Source of the DNA: Gemmatimonadota bacterium
GTDB taxonomy: Bacteria > Gemmatimonadota > Gemmatimonadetes > Longimicrobiales > Gaopeijiaceae
Assembly: GCA_022827345.1 (NCBI GenBank)
Contig: JAJDTB010000032.1
Coordinates: 1-64,000, forward strand
Direction: 5' to 3'
DNA: 64,000 nucleotides
Part shown: positions 8,991 to 18,462 of the stretch, in pieces
Numbering within the stretch: position 1 is the first letter of the stretch
Layout: each line of letters starts with the position of its first letter
Notes under the pieces: model-generated
Databases searched by the model: none
Told to the model about the DNA's origin: nothing
What the model saw: the letters and a program-made list of their open reading frames with translations, nothing else
Position numbers and translations under genes: made by a program

Positions 8991-10342
8991 TGCCGGCCGA
9001 CGGGGTCGGCGGACCCGAACGGGCTGAGCCCGAGAAGGAGAAGGACATCTCCCACGGTGAAGCAGGAACCCGTGACGACCACCGTTCCGGCCGGCGCATA
9101 ACCGGTGGCCCGATCGAGTGCGGCGCCGACTTGGTCCTCCACCTCGATCGGCGTGCCTCGCGAGACGCCGGCCGCCACCGCGCGCGGGTCCCAGCTCCTC
9201 CCCTCGGGCGCGGAGGAGGGCACGGTGAAGACAACGTGGTCGGCGAGATCGACCAGGGGAGGGAGCATCCGGGACCAGTCCTTGTCGCCCAGGATGCCGG
9301 CGAGGAGGACGAGGGGCCGGGGGGGGGTCAGGTTGCCGAGAACGCGGACCAGCGCCTCCACCCCGGCGACGTTGTGGGCGACGTCGAAGACGAAGAGGTG
9401 GTCGCCGAGGCGATGGATCTGGCCGCGGCCGGGCCACTGGACGCCCGCCACGCCCGCCTCGATGGCCTCGCGCGAAGGGGGACGAGAGAGGAGTTGGAGG
9501 GCGCGGACCGCCAGCGCGGCATTGGTGGCCTGGTGGGCCCCCGGGAGTGGCGTCTCGAGCTCCAGGAGCTCACCCCCGGCGGTGCGAACGGCGAAGCGGG
9601 TTCGGCGCGGGCCCAGCTGCAGTCCCGTGATATCCTCCCAGGGCTCCAGGCGATGGAGGGGGGCGCCTACTTCCGCCGCGCGGGCCCGCAGCACGTTCAG
9701 TACGGCCGGCCTGCTCTCCGCGGTCGCGACCGGCACGCCCGGCTTGATGATCCCCGCCTTCTCGCGCGCGATCTCCTCGAGCGTGTCGCCCAGATAGTCC
9801 TGGTGGTCCAGCGCAACATTGGTGATCGCGCACACCTCGGGCCGGATCACGTTGGTGGCGTCGAGCCGGCCGCCCAGCCCTACCTCGATGCACGCCGCAT
9901 CCACCTCCTCCTCGGCGAAGACGGTCAGCGCGAGCAGGGTGGTCGCCTCGAAGAAGGACATGCGGAGCCCGGCGGCGAGTGGCCGCAGCCGAGCCGCGGC
10001 GGCGTGCAGGCGCGCGTCAGAGACGGGCCTGCCGTCCACCATGATGCGCTCGCGGAAGGAACACAGGTGAGGGGAGGTGTACAGTCCCGTCCGGCGGCCG
10101 TCGCGCTGCAGCACGGAGGCCCAGGTCGAGGCGACGGACCCCTTGCCGTTCGTCCCTCCGACGTGCAGGCAGCGGTAGCGGCGGTGCGGGTCGCCCAGTT
10201 CGGCCAGGGCGGTTTCCATGCGGTCGAGGCCCCAGTCGACCGCGCTGGGAGCCTCCGGGAAGAGGGCGTCCATCAAGGGGTCGGGACCTGGAGCCGCCGG
10301 GCCCTCCCCGGGCGAGCGCCCCTTCAACCCCAGGGTCTCCAC
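8987..10342 (-). CDS. folC: Folylpolyglutamate / dihydrofolate synthase
   Basis: A Mur-ligase-family enzyme of up to 451 residues that adds glutamate to folates and may make dihydrofolate from dihydropteroate. It shows VDWGLDRMETALAELGDP, the P-loop LHVGGTNGKGSVASTWASVL, EATTLLALTVFAEEEVDAAC, EVGLGGRLDATNVIRPEVCA and DHQDYLGDTLEEIAREKAGI, all typical of FolC. I list the GTG at 10342, which overlaps the end of accD by 19 bases. An ATG at 10273, giving 428 residues, is an equally fair start and fits the family N-terminus well. The stop TGA lies inside the -35 of the hisS promoter. Confidence 0.95.
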   Translation of the reverse strand: METLGLKGRSPGEGPAAPGPDPLMDALFPEAPSAVDWGLDRMETALAELGDPHRRYRCLHVGGTNGKGSVASTWASVLQRDGRRTGLYTSPHLCSFRERIMVDGRPVSDARLHAAAARLRPLAAGLRMSFFEATTLLALTVFAEEEVDAACIEVGLGGRLDATNVIRPEVCAITNVALDHQDYLGDTLEEIAREKAGIIKPGVPVATAESRPAVLNVLRARAAEVGAPLHRLEPWEDITGLQLGPRRTRFAVRTAGGELLELETPLPGAHQATNAALAVRALQLLSRPPSREAIEAGVAGVQWPGRGQIHRLGDHLFVFDVAHNVAGVEALVRVLGNLTPPRPLVLLAGILGDKDWSRMLPPLVDLADHVVFTVPSSAPEGRSWDPRAVAAGVSRGTPIEVEDQVGAALDRATGYAPAGTVVVTGSCFTVGDVLLLLGLSPFGSADPVGRH

Positions 10343-11181
10343 CCTTCCCGCGTATGCCGCAGCAGCTGGGCGATGGCGCTCTTGAGCTCGCGGCGGTCCA
10401 CAACCCGGTCGACCATTCCGTGCTCTTCGAGGAATTCGGCGCTCTGGAAGCCTGGCGGGAGCTCCTGCTTGATGGTCTCCCCGATCACCCGCGGACCCGC
10501 GAAGCCGATCAGCGCGCCGGGCTCGGCCAGGTTGACGTCGCCCAGCATCGCATAGGAGGCCGTGACGCCGCCGGTGGTGGGGTCGGTCAGCACCGAAATG
10601 TACGGGAGGCCGCGCTCGTGCATGCGGGCCAGGACCGCCGACGTCTTGGCCATCTGCATGAGCGAGTAGATCCCCTCCATCATCCGCGCGCCGCCGGAAG
10701 CGCTCACCACGATCAGGGGAAGGTCGCCGTCGAGTGCGTCGCGTCCGGCGCGGGCGATCTTCTCCCCCACCACCGAACCCATCGACCCTCCGATAAAGCT
10801 GAAATCCATGACGGCAAGAACCGCGGGGATGCCCTCGATACGCACCCTACCCGTAATGACGGCTTCGGCGCGGCCCGTGCGTTTCTTCGCGGCTGCGAGA
10901 CGGTCGCCGTAGTCCTTCAGATCGGAGAAAGCGAGCGGATCACCGCTCGTCATGTCCCCATCGGCCTCCTCGAAGGAATCGGTATCGGCGAGCAGCTCCA
11001 CATACTGCCCGGCCGAAATGCGGAAGTGGCTTCCGCACTCCGGACAGACGCCCAGGTTCTGTTCCAGCCGCTCCCGGTAGAGGATCTCGCCGCAATCGTC
11101 GCACTTCCTGAAGACATCGCGGGGAAGATCCCGCCGCCCTTCCGAAGTCAGGCGCTTCTTCTGCTTGCTGAACCAGGCCAA
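10324..11181 (-). CDS. accD: Acetyl-CoA carboxylase, carboxyltransferase beta subunit
   Basis: AccD (285 residues) pairs with AccA to move CO2 from carboxy-biotin to acetyl-CoA, the first step of fatty acid synthesis. The N-terminal zinc ribbon is visible as CDDC near residues 27-30 and CPEC near 46-49. The crotonase-like core has AVMDFSFIGGSMGSVVGEKI, VSASGGARMMEGIYSLMQM and SVLTDPTTGGVTASYAMLGD. The start is a TTG at 11181 with GAGGG about eight bases upstream. No accA is in the window. The gene follows rodA after 36 bases and is likely co-transcribed with the rod-shape genes. Confidence 0.97.
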   Translation of the reverse strand: MAWFSKQKKRLTSEGRRDLPRDVFRKCDDCGEILYRERLEQNLGVCPECGSHFRISAGQYVELLADTDSFEEADGDMTSGDPLAFSDLKDYGDRLAAAKKRTGRAEAVITGRVRIEGIPAVLAVMDFSFIGGSMGSVVGEKIARAGRDALDGDLPLIVVSASGGARMMEGIYSLMQMAKTSAVLARMHERGLPYISVLTDPTTGGVTASYAMLGDVNLAEPGALIGFAGPRVIGETIKQELPPGFQSAEFLEEHGMVDRVVDRRELKSAIAQLLRHTREGWRPWG

Positions 11182-11217
11182 TGTAGTCAGCCCTCGCTTT
11201 CCGGATGCGCCGTTGGA

Positions 11218-12450
11218 TCAGCGGGCATCTCTGGCCATCGTCACGATGATGGCCGCGGCCACCCACGCCATCAGGAGGAACGAACCTCCGTAGCTGATGA
11301 ACGGCAGCGGAATCCCCGTTATGGGAACGACCCCTATCGTCATTCCCACATTGACGATGACATGTGTGAGCCAGGTCCCCAGTATAGCGAAGATGAACAG
11401 GCCGGCAAACGGATCGAGGCCCTCGGCCATGCGGATCATCCGGAAGAAGAGATAGCCGAACAGCAGCAGTGTCAGGGAGGTCCCCAGAAACCCCAGTTCC
11501 TCTCCCACGACACTGAAGATGAAGTCGGTGTGTTGTTCCGGAAGGAAGTTGAGACGCTTCTGGGTGCCCAGTGTGAAGCCCTTGCCAAGCACACCACCGC
11601 TCCCGACCGCCACCTTCGACTGAAGGAGCTGCCAGCCGGCTCCCTGCGGATCGATCTCCTGATCGAGAAAGACCAGGATGCGGTTCCTCTGGTACTGGGC
11701 CAGCGAGTTCCAGAGGGGCTGGGCAATCGCGCCCGCCGCCAGATTGGCGATGATGACGCTCAGCGACTCCACCAGGTAGAGCCGATACCGATTCAGATAC
11801 AACGCCACGACCAACAGGATGATGTACGCCGACCACAGGCGCGTGTCGAAGGACAGGATGAGGGCGAACCCGGGGGACGCCGCAAAGAGTATGAGCTGCC
11901 AGGACGTGCCTGCCCAGTAGATCGCCGCGAAGAGCATCCCGATGAAGGCCAGGGCAGTTCCCAGGTCCGGCTGCAGGACGACGAGGGCCAGCGGCAGTGC
12001 CACCAGGGCCATGGGCTTGACCAGGTCCCGCAGGTACGCCGGGCCTTCCCGTTGCCCGGCAAGGAGCTTGGCGAGCGCCAGCGCGGTGACGACCTTCGCC
12101 GCTTCCGCCGGCTGGAACTGGAATCCCGCGATCCGGATGAACGACCTGACGCCCTCCGCCGCCCCCGAACCGGTTCCGACGACCAGCGTCACCGCCAACA
12201 CCGCGGTGGACATGATGTACAGCGGCATCGCCATCCATTCGAACCAGCGCGCCGGGATACGGGAAAGTACGATCAGCACGACGATCGACCCGAGCAGCAC
12301 CACCGCCTGGCGGATCCAGATTCGCTCCAGGGACGGGCTCGGAATGTTCTTGACTCCGGCGGAATAGATCATCGCCACGCCGAACAGGCACAGCAACAGC
12401 AAGCAGGCCGTGAACCGCCAATGCCGGATCCAGGGGAGATCCAGGGTCAT
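11218..12450 (-). CDS. rodA: Rod-shape peptidoglycan polymerase RodA (SEDS family)
   Basis: A 410-residue SEDS-family glycosyltransferase that polymerises lipid II during side-wall growth, working with PBP2. About ten membrane helices are predicted, starting at LLLLCLFGVAMIYSAG near residue 17. Conserved features include FQFQPAEAAKVVTALALAKL, LKPM-type loop VKPMALVALPLALVVLQPDL, the large extracellular loop with FLPEQHTDFIFSVVGEELGF, and the C-terminal GIPLPFISYGGSFLLMAWVA. It begins two bases after the mrdA stop, so the two partner proteins are made together. Confidence 0.96.
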   Translation of the reverse strand: MTLDLPWIRHWRFTACLLLLCLFGVAMIYSAGVKNIPSPSLERIWIRQAVVLLGSIVVLIVLSRIPARWFEWMAMPLYIMSTAVLAVTLVVGTGSGAAEGVRSFIRIAGFQFQPAEAAKVVTALALAKLLAGQREGPAYLRDLVKPMALVALPLALVVLQPDLGTALAFIGMLFAAIYWAGTSWQLILFAASPGFALILSFDTRLWSAYIILLVVALYLNRYRLYLVESLSVIIANLAAGAIAQPLWNSLAQYQRNRILVFLDQEIDPQGAGWQLLQSKVAVGSGGVLGKGFTLGTQKRLNFLPEQHTDFIFSVVGEELGFLGTSLTLLLFGYLFFRMIRMAEGLDPFAGLFIFAILGTWLTHVIVNVGMTIGVVPITGIPLPFISYGGSFLLMAWVAAAIIVTMARDAR

Positions 12451-12452
12451 CG

Positions 12453-14294
12453 CTATTCGTTCGCCGGGAGCGCCCAGGCCGTGTTTCGTCCTACCTGAAA
12501 GTACTCGCGAAGGGTCTGGATCGTGTCACGCGGTATCCCGTGCTGACCGCGCAGGTAGAAGTCGGCCGTCTTGGAGACCAGGGGAGCAGCGACCTGGGAG
12601 CCGCTCCCGCCGAATTGCACCAGAGCCACGACCACGATCTCGGGCGGGCCCCCGCGCGGCCCCACGATGGCCCCGAACCAGCTGTGGTTCGGGCTGCCCT
12701 CGACACTCTGGGCCGTTCCGGTCTTTCCGAGGACTTCAAAGTGTTCCAGCGAGGACAGGTAGGCGGTGCCCCCCGCCTGGGTCACACCCCGCAGTCCCTC
12801 ACGAATGACTTCCAGGTTCTCCTGGGACACCTCGAAGCGGAACCCTTCCGTCGTCGGCGCATCGCGGTAGAGCGCGGGGGACGGTGCGGAGCCGTCGCGG
12901 GCGATGGCGAGAAAATACTGCGCGACCATCAGCGGCGTCTGCGCGATGGGCCCCTGGCCGATCGCCAGGTTGAGGACCTCACCCTCCCGGGGGCGGTAGC
13001 CATAACGCCGTACCCAGTACTCCGGCCCCTCGGGATAGGTTCCGGCGGCCTCTCCGGGCAAGTCGACTCCGCAGGTCCCTCCGAACCCCATCCGGTTGAC
13101 GCGATCGAGCATGCGCAGCAGGCCGATGCGCAGGGCCACCTGGTAGAAGTACACGTTGCAGGAGTGCTTGATGGCGCCGGCGAGATCCAGCGAACCGTGT
13201 CCATCCTCATCCCAGCACCGCCACCGCCGGCCCCCGTAGTTGTAGCCCCCGTTGCACGCAACGGACATTCGGTCCGTGGGGTGGATGACCCCGGTCTCCA
13301 GACCAATGAGCGCGGTGACCAGCTTCATCGGCGATCCCGGAGGATACTTGGCCGTAATGGCCCTGTTGAAGAGCGGGTTCGCCGGATCCTGGCTCAGCCG
13401 GCGCCATTCCTCCTGATCCACCACACCCGCGAACACGTTCGGGTCGTAGCTGGGCGTTGCGTAGAGCGCCAGAACGCCGCCGGTCTCGACATCGAGCGCC
13501 ACCACCGCACCGCCCAGGCCCTCGGGAAAGATGTGATGGATCCACTCCATCAGGTCCAGGTCCAGGTGCAGGTCCAGATCGCCGCCGGGCTGCTCCTCCA
13601 CCCTCCGGAACCCCCGATGAGAGCCGACGATACGCCCCGACGCGTCGACCTCCACGTACCGGACGCCGGGCTGTCCCCTCAGGATGGACTCGTACTGCCA
13701 TTCGATCCCCGACCGGCCGACGATCAGCCCCGGCTGCGCTCCCTCGAACTGCTCCGATTCCAACTCCTGCTGATTGATCTCGCCCACGCTGCCGACGATG
13801 TGCGCGCCCACCTCTCCCGCCGGATAGCGCCGCTTCGGCCGCGTTTCGATCAACAGTCGCGGAAAGACGGAGCCTCGCTCTTCCAGGGCCGCGACCGCGT
13901 CGAACGAAGCGTCGACGGACAGGAGGATGGGGCGGGGACTCCGGTTCTCGATTTGCCGCAGAGCGCTCGCCAGCCGGCGGTCGCCGATCTCAAGGTGTTC
14001 CCGCACCCGATTCAGGGAGAACATCATCGAGTCGGGTGACGCGGAGAGGATCGAAACCGAGTATCCCGTGGTATTGTCGGCAAGCGGCCGGCCGGCCCGA
14101 TCGCGTATGGTTCCGCGCGGGGGAGGCAGCGTGAGCGGGCGCAGGCGGTTCGAATCGGCCTGGAGGCCCCAGTCGGATGCCCGATATACCTGGGCCCGGA
14201 AGAACACCATCACCAGCAGGCCGAGCAGGGAGACAACCACGATCCTGGCTCGCCGCGCCCTGATGTTCCTCTTGTGATGTTGGGATACTCTCAT
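12453..14294 (-). CDS. mrdA: Penicillin-binding protein 2 (elongation transpeptidase)
   Basis: A class B penicillin-binding protein of 613 residues that cross-links peptidoglycan for the elongasome. One membrane anchor sits near residues 15-35 (RIVVVSLLGLLVMVFFRAQV). The dimerisation/pedestal domain starts at PPPRGTIRDRAGRPLADNT. The catalytic motifs are complete: SPMK (SxxK), SCN in IKHSCNVYFYQVALRIG, and KTGTAQSVEG. Its ATG overlaps the mreD stop (ATGA), and rodA follows after two bases, the classic shape-gene order mreB-mreC-mreD-mrdA-rodA. Confidence 0.97.
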   Translation of the reverse strand: MRVSQHHKRNIRARRARIVVVSLLGLLVMVFFRAQVYRASDWGLQADSNRLRPLTLPPPRGTIRDRAGRPLADNTTGYSVSILSASPDSMMFSLNRVREHLEIGDRRLASALRQIENRSPRPILLSVDASFDAVAALEERGSVFPRLLIETRPKRRYPAGEVGAHIVGSVGEINQQELESEQFEGAQPGLIVGRSGIEWQYESILRGQPGVRYVEVDASGRIVGSHRGFRRVEEQPGGDLDLHLDLDLMEWIHHIFPEGLGGAVVALDVETGGVLALYATPSYDPNVFAGVVDQEEWRRLSQDPANPLFNRAITAKYPPGSPMKLVTALIGLETGVIHPTDRMSVACNGGYNYGGRRWRCWDEDGHGSLDLAGAIKHSCNVYFYQVALRIGLLRMLDRVNRMGFGGTCGVDLPGEAAGTYPEGPEYWVRRYGYRPREGEVLNLAIGQGPIAQTPLMVAQYFLAIARDGSAPSPALYRDAPTTEGFRFEVSQENLEVIREGLRGVTQAGGTAYLSSLEHFEVLGKTGTAQSVEGSPNHSWFGAIVGPRGGPPEIVVVALVQFGGSGSQVAAPLVSKTADFYLRGQHGIPRDTIQTLREYFQVGRNTAWALPANE

Positions 14295-14764
14295 CCGCGC
14301 AACGTTCCCCTCAGCGCCAGCAGAGATATGAGCGTGCCGACCACCCCGGCGTAGATCGCCAGGAGCGGCGACTCGAATACGAACTGATCGGCAAAGGTAT
14401 TCCGGATGGCGGGATCCGACGCCAGCCAGGCGAGCAGATCGCGAATCAGCTTCCCGAGACCGAAGTAGCAAATCAGAAAGGTCCAGGAATTCCCCACGAA
14501 CAGATGTCGGGTCTGCGCTCCGGCGGTTCCCGCCACGGTCAAGGCAAAGACCGTGGCACCGAAGGAGCTCATGGCGAAGGAATCCTCAACGAGGCCCAAC
14601 CCGAACCCCAGCGCGGCTCCTGCCCCGAGGCTCAGGTGGCGGCTGCCGATCAGGACCGCGATGAGAAAGAGATCCGGTGCTTCGTTGCCGAGGCCAAGGG
14701 CGACGCGCAGCGTGAGATGGACCAGGATCAGGCTCGCTGTCAGCGTCGCGACCCTGACCGTCAT
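14291..14764 (-). CDS. mreD: Rod shape-determining protein MreD
   Basis: A 157-residue membrane protein with about five or six hydrophobic helices, beginning TVRVATLTASLILVHLTL. It links MreC to the elongasome in the inner membrane. Sequence conservation in MreD is low, so the call rests on size, hydropathy, the LGLVEDSFAMSSFGATVFAL segment (typical G-x-x-x-D-x-x motif) and its place between mreC and mrdA. The ATG overlaps the mreC stop, and its own stop overlaps the mrdA start. Confidence 0.92.
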   Translation of the reverse strand: MTVRVATLTASLILVHLTLRVALGLGNEAPDLFLIAVLIGSRHLSLGAGAALGFGLGLVEDSFAMSSFGATVFALTVAGTAGAQTRHLFVGNSWTFLICYFGLGKLIRDLLAWLASDPAIRNTFADQFVFESPLLAIYAGVVGTLISLLALRGTLRG

Positions 14765-15633
14765 GGCGAACCGGCGGTTGCCGAGTCCACGGGCGTCCCT
14801 GCGACGGAGGTATCGGTCGCAGGGACAGGTGTCGTGACGGCCACGACCGCATAGGTCACTGCACCCGGGTACACGGCCGGTGTCACGTAATAGCTTTTGC
14901 TCCACCCCGCCCGAGTCTCCGCGACACCGGCCACCCAACCGATGCGCACGCCGCGCGGGAACGTCCCCCCGCGGCCGGAGGTCAGGATCTCCGTACCGGG
15001 ATCCAGCTCCGAGAGAAAATGGACGCCCCGGATCACCAGGCGGTCCTGCTCGCGGAACTGACCCTGCTCGGTTTCGACGATCCCGTGATTGAAGCCGTCC
15101 GTCGTCATCGCGGACGCGCGGAAACCGGGATGCGACCAGTCGAAGGCCAGGGCGTAACCGGAATAGACCTGCTGAACCTGGCCAAGCAGACCGCCGTCGG
15201 TGACCACGGCGCTGAAGGGGGGCACGCCCTGCTGAGAACCGACGCCGACCCTGAACACGCTGGCGGACCCGGTTGCCGTCTGCCGCGTGATCGCGGCCGG
15301 GATGTACGTGACCTCCGGCCGGTCGCCGAGCGACAGAATCGATCTGAGCTGCCGGTTTTCCTCGGCCAGAGTCCTGTGGTTTGCCATAAAGCCCGTCGCC
15401 GAGTCCATCTGAGCCCTGAGAATGTCATAGTCACGGGCCCTTGACCGGACCTGGGTGATCGCAACATGGACCTCGACGAACGGCTTGAGGAGCGACTCCC
15501 TCAAGGCGTGTCCGATCTGCTGCTGCGCACCAGCGGGCAGAAAGACGGCAATCAGTGACAGGAGTATCATGCCGAGCGCGGACAACAGCCCCCTCGAGCG
15601 TGCCCGGCCGAACATGAAATCCAATCCTGCCAT
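14761..15633 (-). CDS. mreC: Rod shape-determining protein MreC
   Basis: MreC (290 residues) is a periplasmic scaffold that binds PBP2. It has one N-terminal membrane helix (SALGMILLSLIAVFLPAGA), then a coiled-coil region (about 65-100, ending in LAEENRQLRSILSL) and two beta-barrel domains containing GVGSQQGVPPFSAVVTDGGL and TEILTSGRGGTFPRGVRIGW. A Pro/Thr/Ala-rich tail of about 25 residues follows the last beta domain. The gene is 65 bases downstream of mreB; a CCGCC-TGA-GGCGG hairpin lies at the mreB end but has no T-run. Confidence 0.95.
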   Translation of the reverse strand: MAGLDFMFGRARSRGLLSALGMILLSLIAVFLPAGAQQQIGHALRESLLKPFVEVHVAITQVRSRARDYDILRAQMDSATGFMANHRTLAEENRQLRSILSLGDRPEVTYIPAAITRQTATGSASVFRVGVGSQQGVPPFSAVVTDGGLLGQVQQVYSGYALAFDWSHPGFRASAMTTDGFNHGIVETEQGQFREQDRLVIRGVHFLSELDPGTEILTSGRGGTFPRGVRIGWVAGVAETRAGWSKSYYVTPAVYPGAVTYAVVAVTTPVPATDTSVAGTPVDSATAGSP

Positions 15634-15698
15634 CTAGCTTTCCACCCGTTGTATGCCTCGGCTACCTCCCGGCCGCCCAGGTCATCCTGCCGGCCGCC

Positions 15699-16742
15699 TC
15701 AGGCGGTTACGATCGAACGGAACTTCGAGAATTCCTCGAGGACCGTGTTGGTTCCCCGGACTACGCACGTCATCGGCTCTTCGTCCACATGGATGGGAAG
15801 GTTGGTCTCAAGCGCGATGAGTTTGTCCAATCCCCGGATCAGCGCACCGCCCCCGGTCATCACAATGCCGAAGTCGACGATGTCCGAGGCGAGCTCCGGC
15901 GGCGTGATCTCGAGAGCCGACCGCACCGCCTGAACGATCTGGCGGATCGGCTCCTGGATGCACTCCCTGATTTCCTGGGAGTGAATCATGATCATCTTCG
16001 GAATCCCGGATACCAGGTCCCGGCCCTTGACCTCCATCTCGCGCTCTTCGCCGGTGTCCATCGCCGACCCGATCTGCATCTTGATGGCCTCGGCGGTGGG
16101 CTCTCCGATCAGCAGGTTGTAGTTCTTGCGGAGGAAGGTCACGATGCAGTGGTCGAGCTCGTCCCCGCCGATCCGTATCGATGTGTCGGACACGATTCCG
16201 GCGAGTGCGATCACCGCGATTTCCGTGGTCCCTCCACCGATGTCGATCACCATGTTGCCCCGGGGCGTGTCGATGGGAAGCCCCACGCCGATCGCCGCCG
16301 CCATCGGCTCCGCCACCATGTACACCTCGTTTGCGCCGGCCGCCTGTGCCGACGACCGGACAGCGCGCCGTTCAAGCTCGGTTATCCCGGAGGGCACACC
16401 GACAACAACCCGGGGCTTGATGCGGAAGATCCGCTTCGACATGACCTGCTTCAGGAAATGGCGGAGCATCAACTCCGTCACGTCCACGTCCGCGATCACT
16501 CCATCTCGCAGGGGACGAACCGCGTCGATTCCGTCCGGTGTGCGACCAAGCATGCGTTTGGCCTCGAGGCCGACGCTCATTATGTGCTTCGTCCCCCGTT
16601 CCACGGCGACCACGGACGGCTCGTTCAGGACGACGCCCTCTCCGCGCACGCAAACCAGGGTGTTGGCGGTTCCGAGGTCCACACCAATATCGCTCGTGGG
16701 AACCAGCCGCTTGGAACTGAACCAGCTAGAGATTGGAGACAA
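15699..16742 (-). CDS. mreB: Rod shape-determining actin MreB
   Basis: A bacterial actin of 347 residues that guides cell-wall synthesis along the side wall. The membrane-binding N-terminus (ISSWFSSKRLVP) is followed by the phosphate-1 loop DIGVDLGTANTLVCVRGEGV, GVPSGITELERRAVRSSAQA, the phosphate-2 loop VIDIGGGTTEIAVIALAG, and the adenosine motif MTGGGALIRGLDKLI. The start is a TTG at 16742, preceded by a purine-rich GGAAAAAG; an upstream ATG at 16750 is in another frame and stops soon. A promoter lies about 70 bases upstream, so mreB heads the shape operon. Confidence 0.98.
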   Translation of the reverse strand: MSPISSWFSSKRLVPTSDIGVDLGTANTLVCVRGEGVVLNEPSVVAVERGTKHIMSVGLEAKRMLGRTPDGIDAVRPLRDGVIADVDVTELMLRHFLKQVMSKRIFRIKPRVVVGVPSGITELERRAVRSSAQAAGANEVYMVAEPMAAAIGVGLPIDTPRGNMVIDIGGGTTEIAVIALAGIVSDTSIRIGGDELDHCIVTFLRKNYNLLIGEPTAEAIKMQIGSAMDTGEEREMEVKGRDLVSGIPKMIMIHSQEIRECIQEPIRQIVQAVRSALEITPPELASDIVDFGIVMTGGGALIRGLDKLIALETNLPIHVDEEPMTCVVRGTNTVLEEFSKFRSIVTA

Positions 16743-16809
16743 CTTTTTCCATTTTCCGCCCCCGCGGGTCCGGGCGTTGGGGTTTCGTCTTGGGCACGGC
16801 GACAGCTTG

Positions 16810-16838
16810 AACCTAACCTAGCCCGTATTGTCGCTCAA
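16810..16838 (-). promoter_or_regulatory. Probable promoter of the mreBCD-mrdA-rodA operon
   Basis: Minus strand TTGAGC (16833-16838) and TAGGTT (16810-16815) with a 17-base spacer; a second overlapping TAGGTT at 16815-16820 gives too short a spacer. The -10 continues as CAAGCTG, close to the start region of the rpsO, rplM and rimP promoters. The TTGA of the -35 contains the TGA stop of the ald-dut gene. The predicted leader is about 60 bases. Confidence 0.5.
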
Positions 16839-18448
16839 TTCACTCCGGTACTCCCAAAGCCTCTTTCGCCGCGGGCCGTGTCGGAAACGGAAACGGTTTC
16901 GTCGATGGCCGGGGCCACGAAGCGGCTGAACACCAACTGGGCGATCCGGGATCCGCGTCGAATATCGATTCTGTCCGGGCCCAGATTCTGTACGAGAATA
17001 CGCAGTTCTCCCCGGTAGTCGGGATCGATCGTACCGGGGCTGTTGGGTAACGTAAGTCCCAGCCGCGCAGCGAGTCCCGAGCGAGGGCGGACCTGGCACT
17101 CGATCCCCTTCGGCAGCTCCATGACCAGCCCCGTGGGGACCGCATGAATGCCGCCCGGATCCAGCGTGAAGGCCTCGCAGCATCGTATGTCGTGCCCGGC
17201 GGCTTCGAGCGACGCGCGTGCCGGAAGGGGAAGGTCGGGATTCGAAGAGAGCCGCTTGAATCGCACTGCACCGAGCCCATCCTCGACTCCCGCCCGAGAC
17301 GCTTCAACCGGCTCGGTGATATCGCTGCCGCACTCCATACAGGAGAGGATGACTGCCTCGGAATTCATCCCGAACGCTTCCGCAACCCCGGGGTGGGCTA
17401 CCTCGCCGCGGGCCACATTGATGCCCCTGTAAAGGTCGGGGTCGGCGGCGCACGCCTCCTCCCAACCCAGGGTGGCGAGCTGCAGGGCGTAGGGGAGCGT
17501 CGCATTGGTGAGCGCGAGCGTGGAGGTCCGGGGAACGGCGCCCGGAATGTTGGAAACCCCGTAGTGGATGATCCCGTCGACATCGTACACCGGATCTTCG
17601 TGCGTGGTGGGCCGGATGGTCTCCACACACCCCCCCTGGTCCACTGCGACATCGACGATCACCGATCCCGGGCGCATCGAGGCGAGATCCTTCCGCTTGA
17701 CGAGCATGGGCGCCTTCTTGCCCGGAACCAGCACCGCGCCGACCACCAGGTCCGAGTCCGGCAGCTGCTTGCGCACCGCATACCGCGTCGAGAACAGCAC
17801 GTTCACATTCGCGGGCATGGTTTCCGAGAGGTGGCGCAGCCGCTGCAGCGAGACATCCATGATCGACACACGCGCACCCAGTCCGGCGGCCATCCGCGCG
17901 GCGTGCGTTCCCACGACCCCGCCGCCGATGATCAGCACCTTGGCCGGCAGCACGCCGGGGACGCCCCCGAGGAGCACCCCCGAGCCCCCGGCCGGCCGCT
18001 CCAGGTACTTCGCGCCCTGTTGAATGGCCATCCGTCCCGCTACCTCGCTCATGGGCGTGAGGAGAGGCAGGTCTCCATCCTCGGGACCGACTGTTTCGTA
18101 GGCAATCGCGATCGCGCCGCTTGTCATGATCGCGCGCGTGAGGGCCTCGGACGCGGCAAAGTGGAAATAGCCGAAGATGACCTGGCCTTCGCGCATCAGG
18201 GGCCACTCGGAGGAGATCGGTTCCTTGACCTTCATGATCATCTCCGCGCGGGCCCAGACCTCTTCGGCCGTATCCACGACCTCCGCCCCCGACGCCACAT
18301 AGAAGTCGTCGGTAAACCCGCTGTGCCGCCCGGCTCCCGCCTGGATCAGGACCGCCTGTCCCGCCTGCACGAGCGTCTCCACGCCCGCGGGCGTCAGCGC
18401 AACCCGGTATTCATGACGCTTGATCTCCGACGGAATACCTACAACCAT
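16835..18448 (-). CDS. ald-dut: Alanine dehydrogenase fused in frame to dUTPase
   Basis: One open frame of 537 residues with no stop between two complete enzymes. Residues 1-360 are alanine dehydrogenase (L-alanine to pyruvate and ammonia with NAD): RVALTPAG, Lys75 in MKVKEP, His96 in GYFHFAAS, the NAD loop [12 protein letters not shown] and Asp270 in DVAVDQGG all fall at the M. tuberculosis Ald numbering. Residues 361-393 are a linker with a CMEC pair. Residues 394-537 are a dUTPase with all five motifs: [40 protein letters not shown] and RGFGSTG. A GTG before RFKRLSS could let dUTPase also start alone. A one-base error near residue 360 would put a TGA in frame, so an artefact must be excluded. 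Confidence 0.88.
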   Translation of the reverse strand: MVVGIPSEIKRHEYRVALTPAGVETLVQAGQAVLIQAGAGRHSGFTDDFYVASGAEVVDTAEEVWARAEMIMKVKEPISSEWPLMREGQVIFGYFHFAASEALTRAIMTSGAIAIAYETVGPEDGDLPLLTPMSEVAGRMAIQQGAKYLERPAGGSGVLLGGVPGVLPAKVLIIGGGVVGTHAARMAAGLGARVSIMDVSLQRLRHLSETMPANVNVLFSTRYAVRKQLPDSDLVVGAVLVPGKKAPMLVKRKDLASMRPGSVIVDVAVDQGGCVETIRPTTHEDPVYDVDGIIHYGVSNIPGAVPRTSTLALTNATLPYALQLATLGWEEACAADPDLYRGINVARGEVAHPGVAEAFGMNSEAVILSCMECGSDITEPVEASRAGVEDGLGAVRFKRLSSNPDLPLPARASLEAAGHDIRCCEAFTLDPGGIHAVPTGLVMELPKGIECQVRPRSGLAARLGLTLPNSPGTIDPDYRGELRILVQNLGPDRIDIRRGSRIAQLVFSRFVAPAIDETVSVSDTARGERGFGSTGVN

Positions 18449-18462
18449 GGTGTGGAGTCTCC

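Noticed and set aside
10354-12498. Plus-strand open frame of 714 residues opposite accD and rodA
   Set aside because: Shadow frame; accD and rodA are complete on the minus strand.
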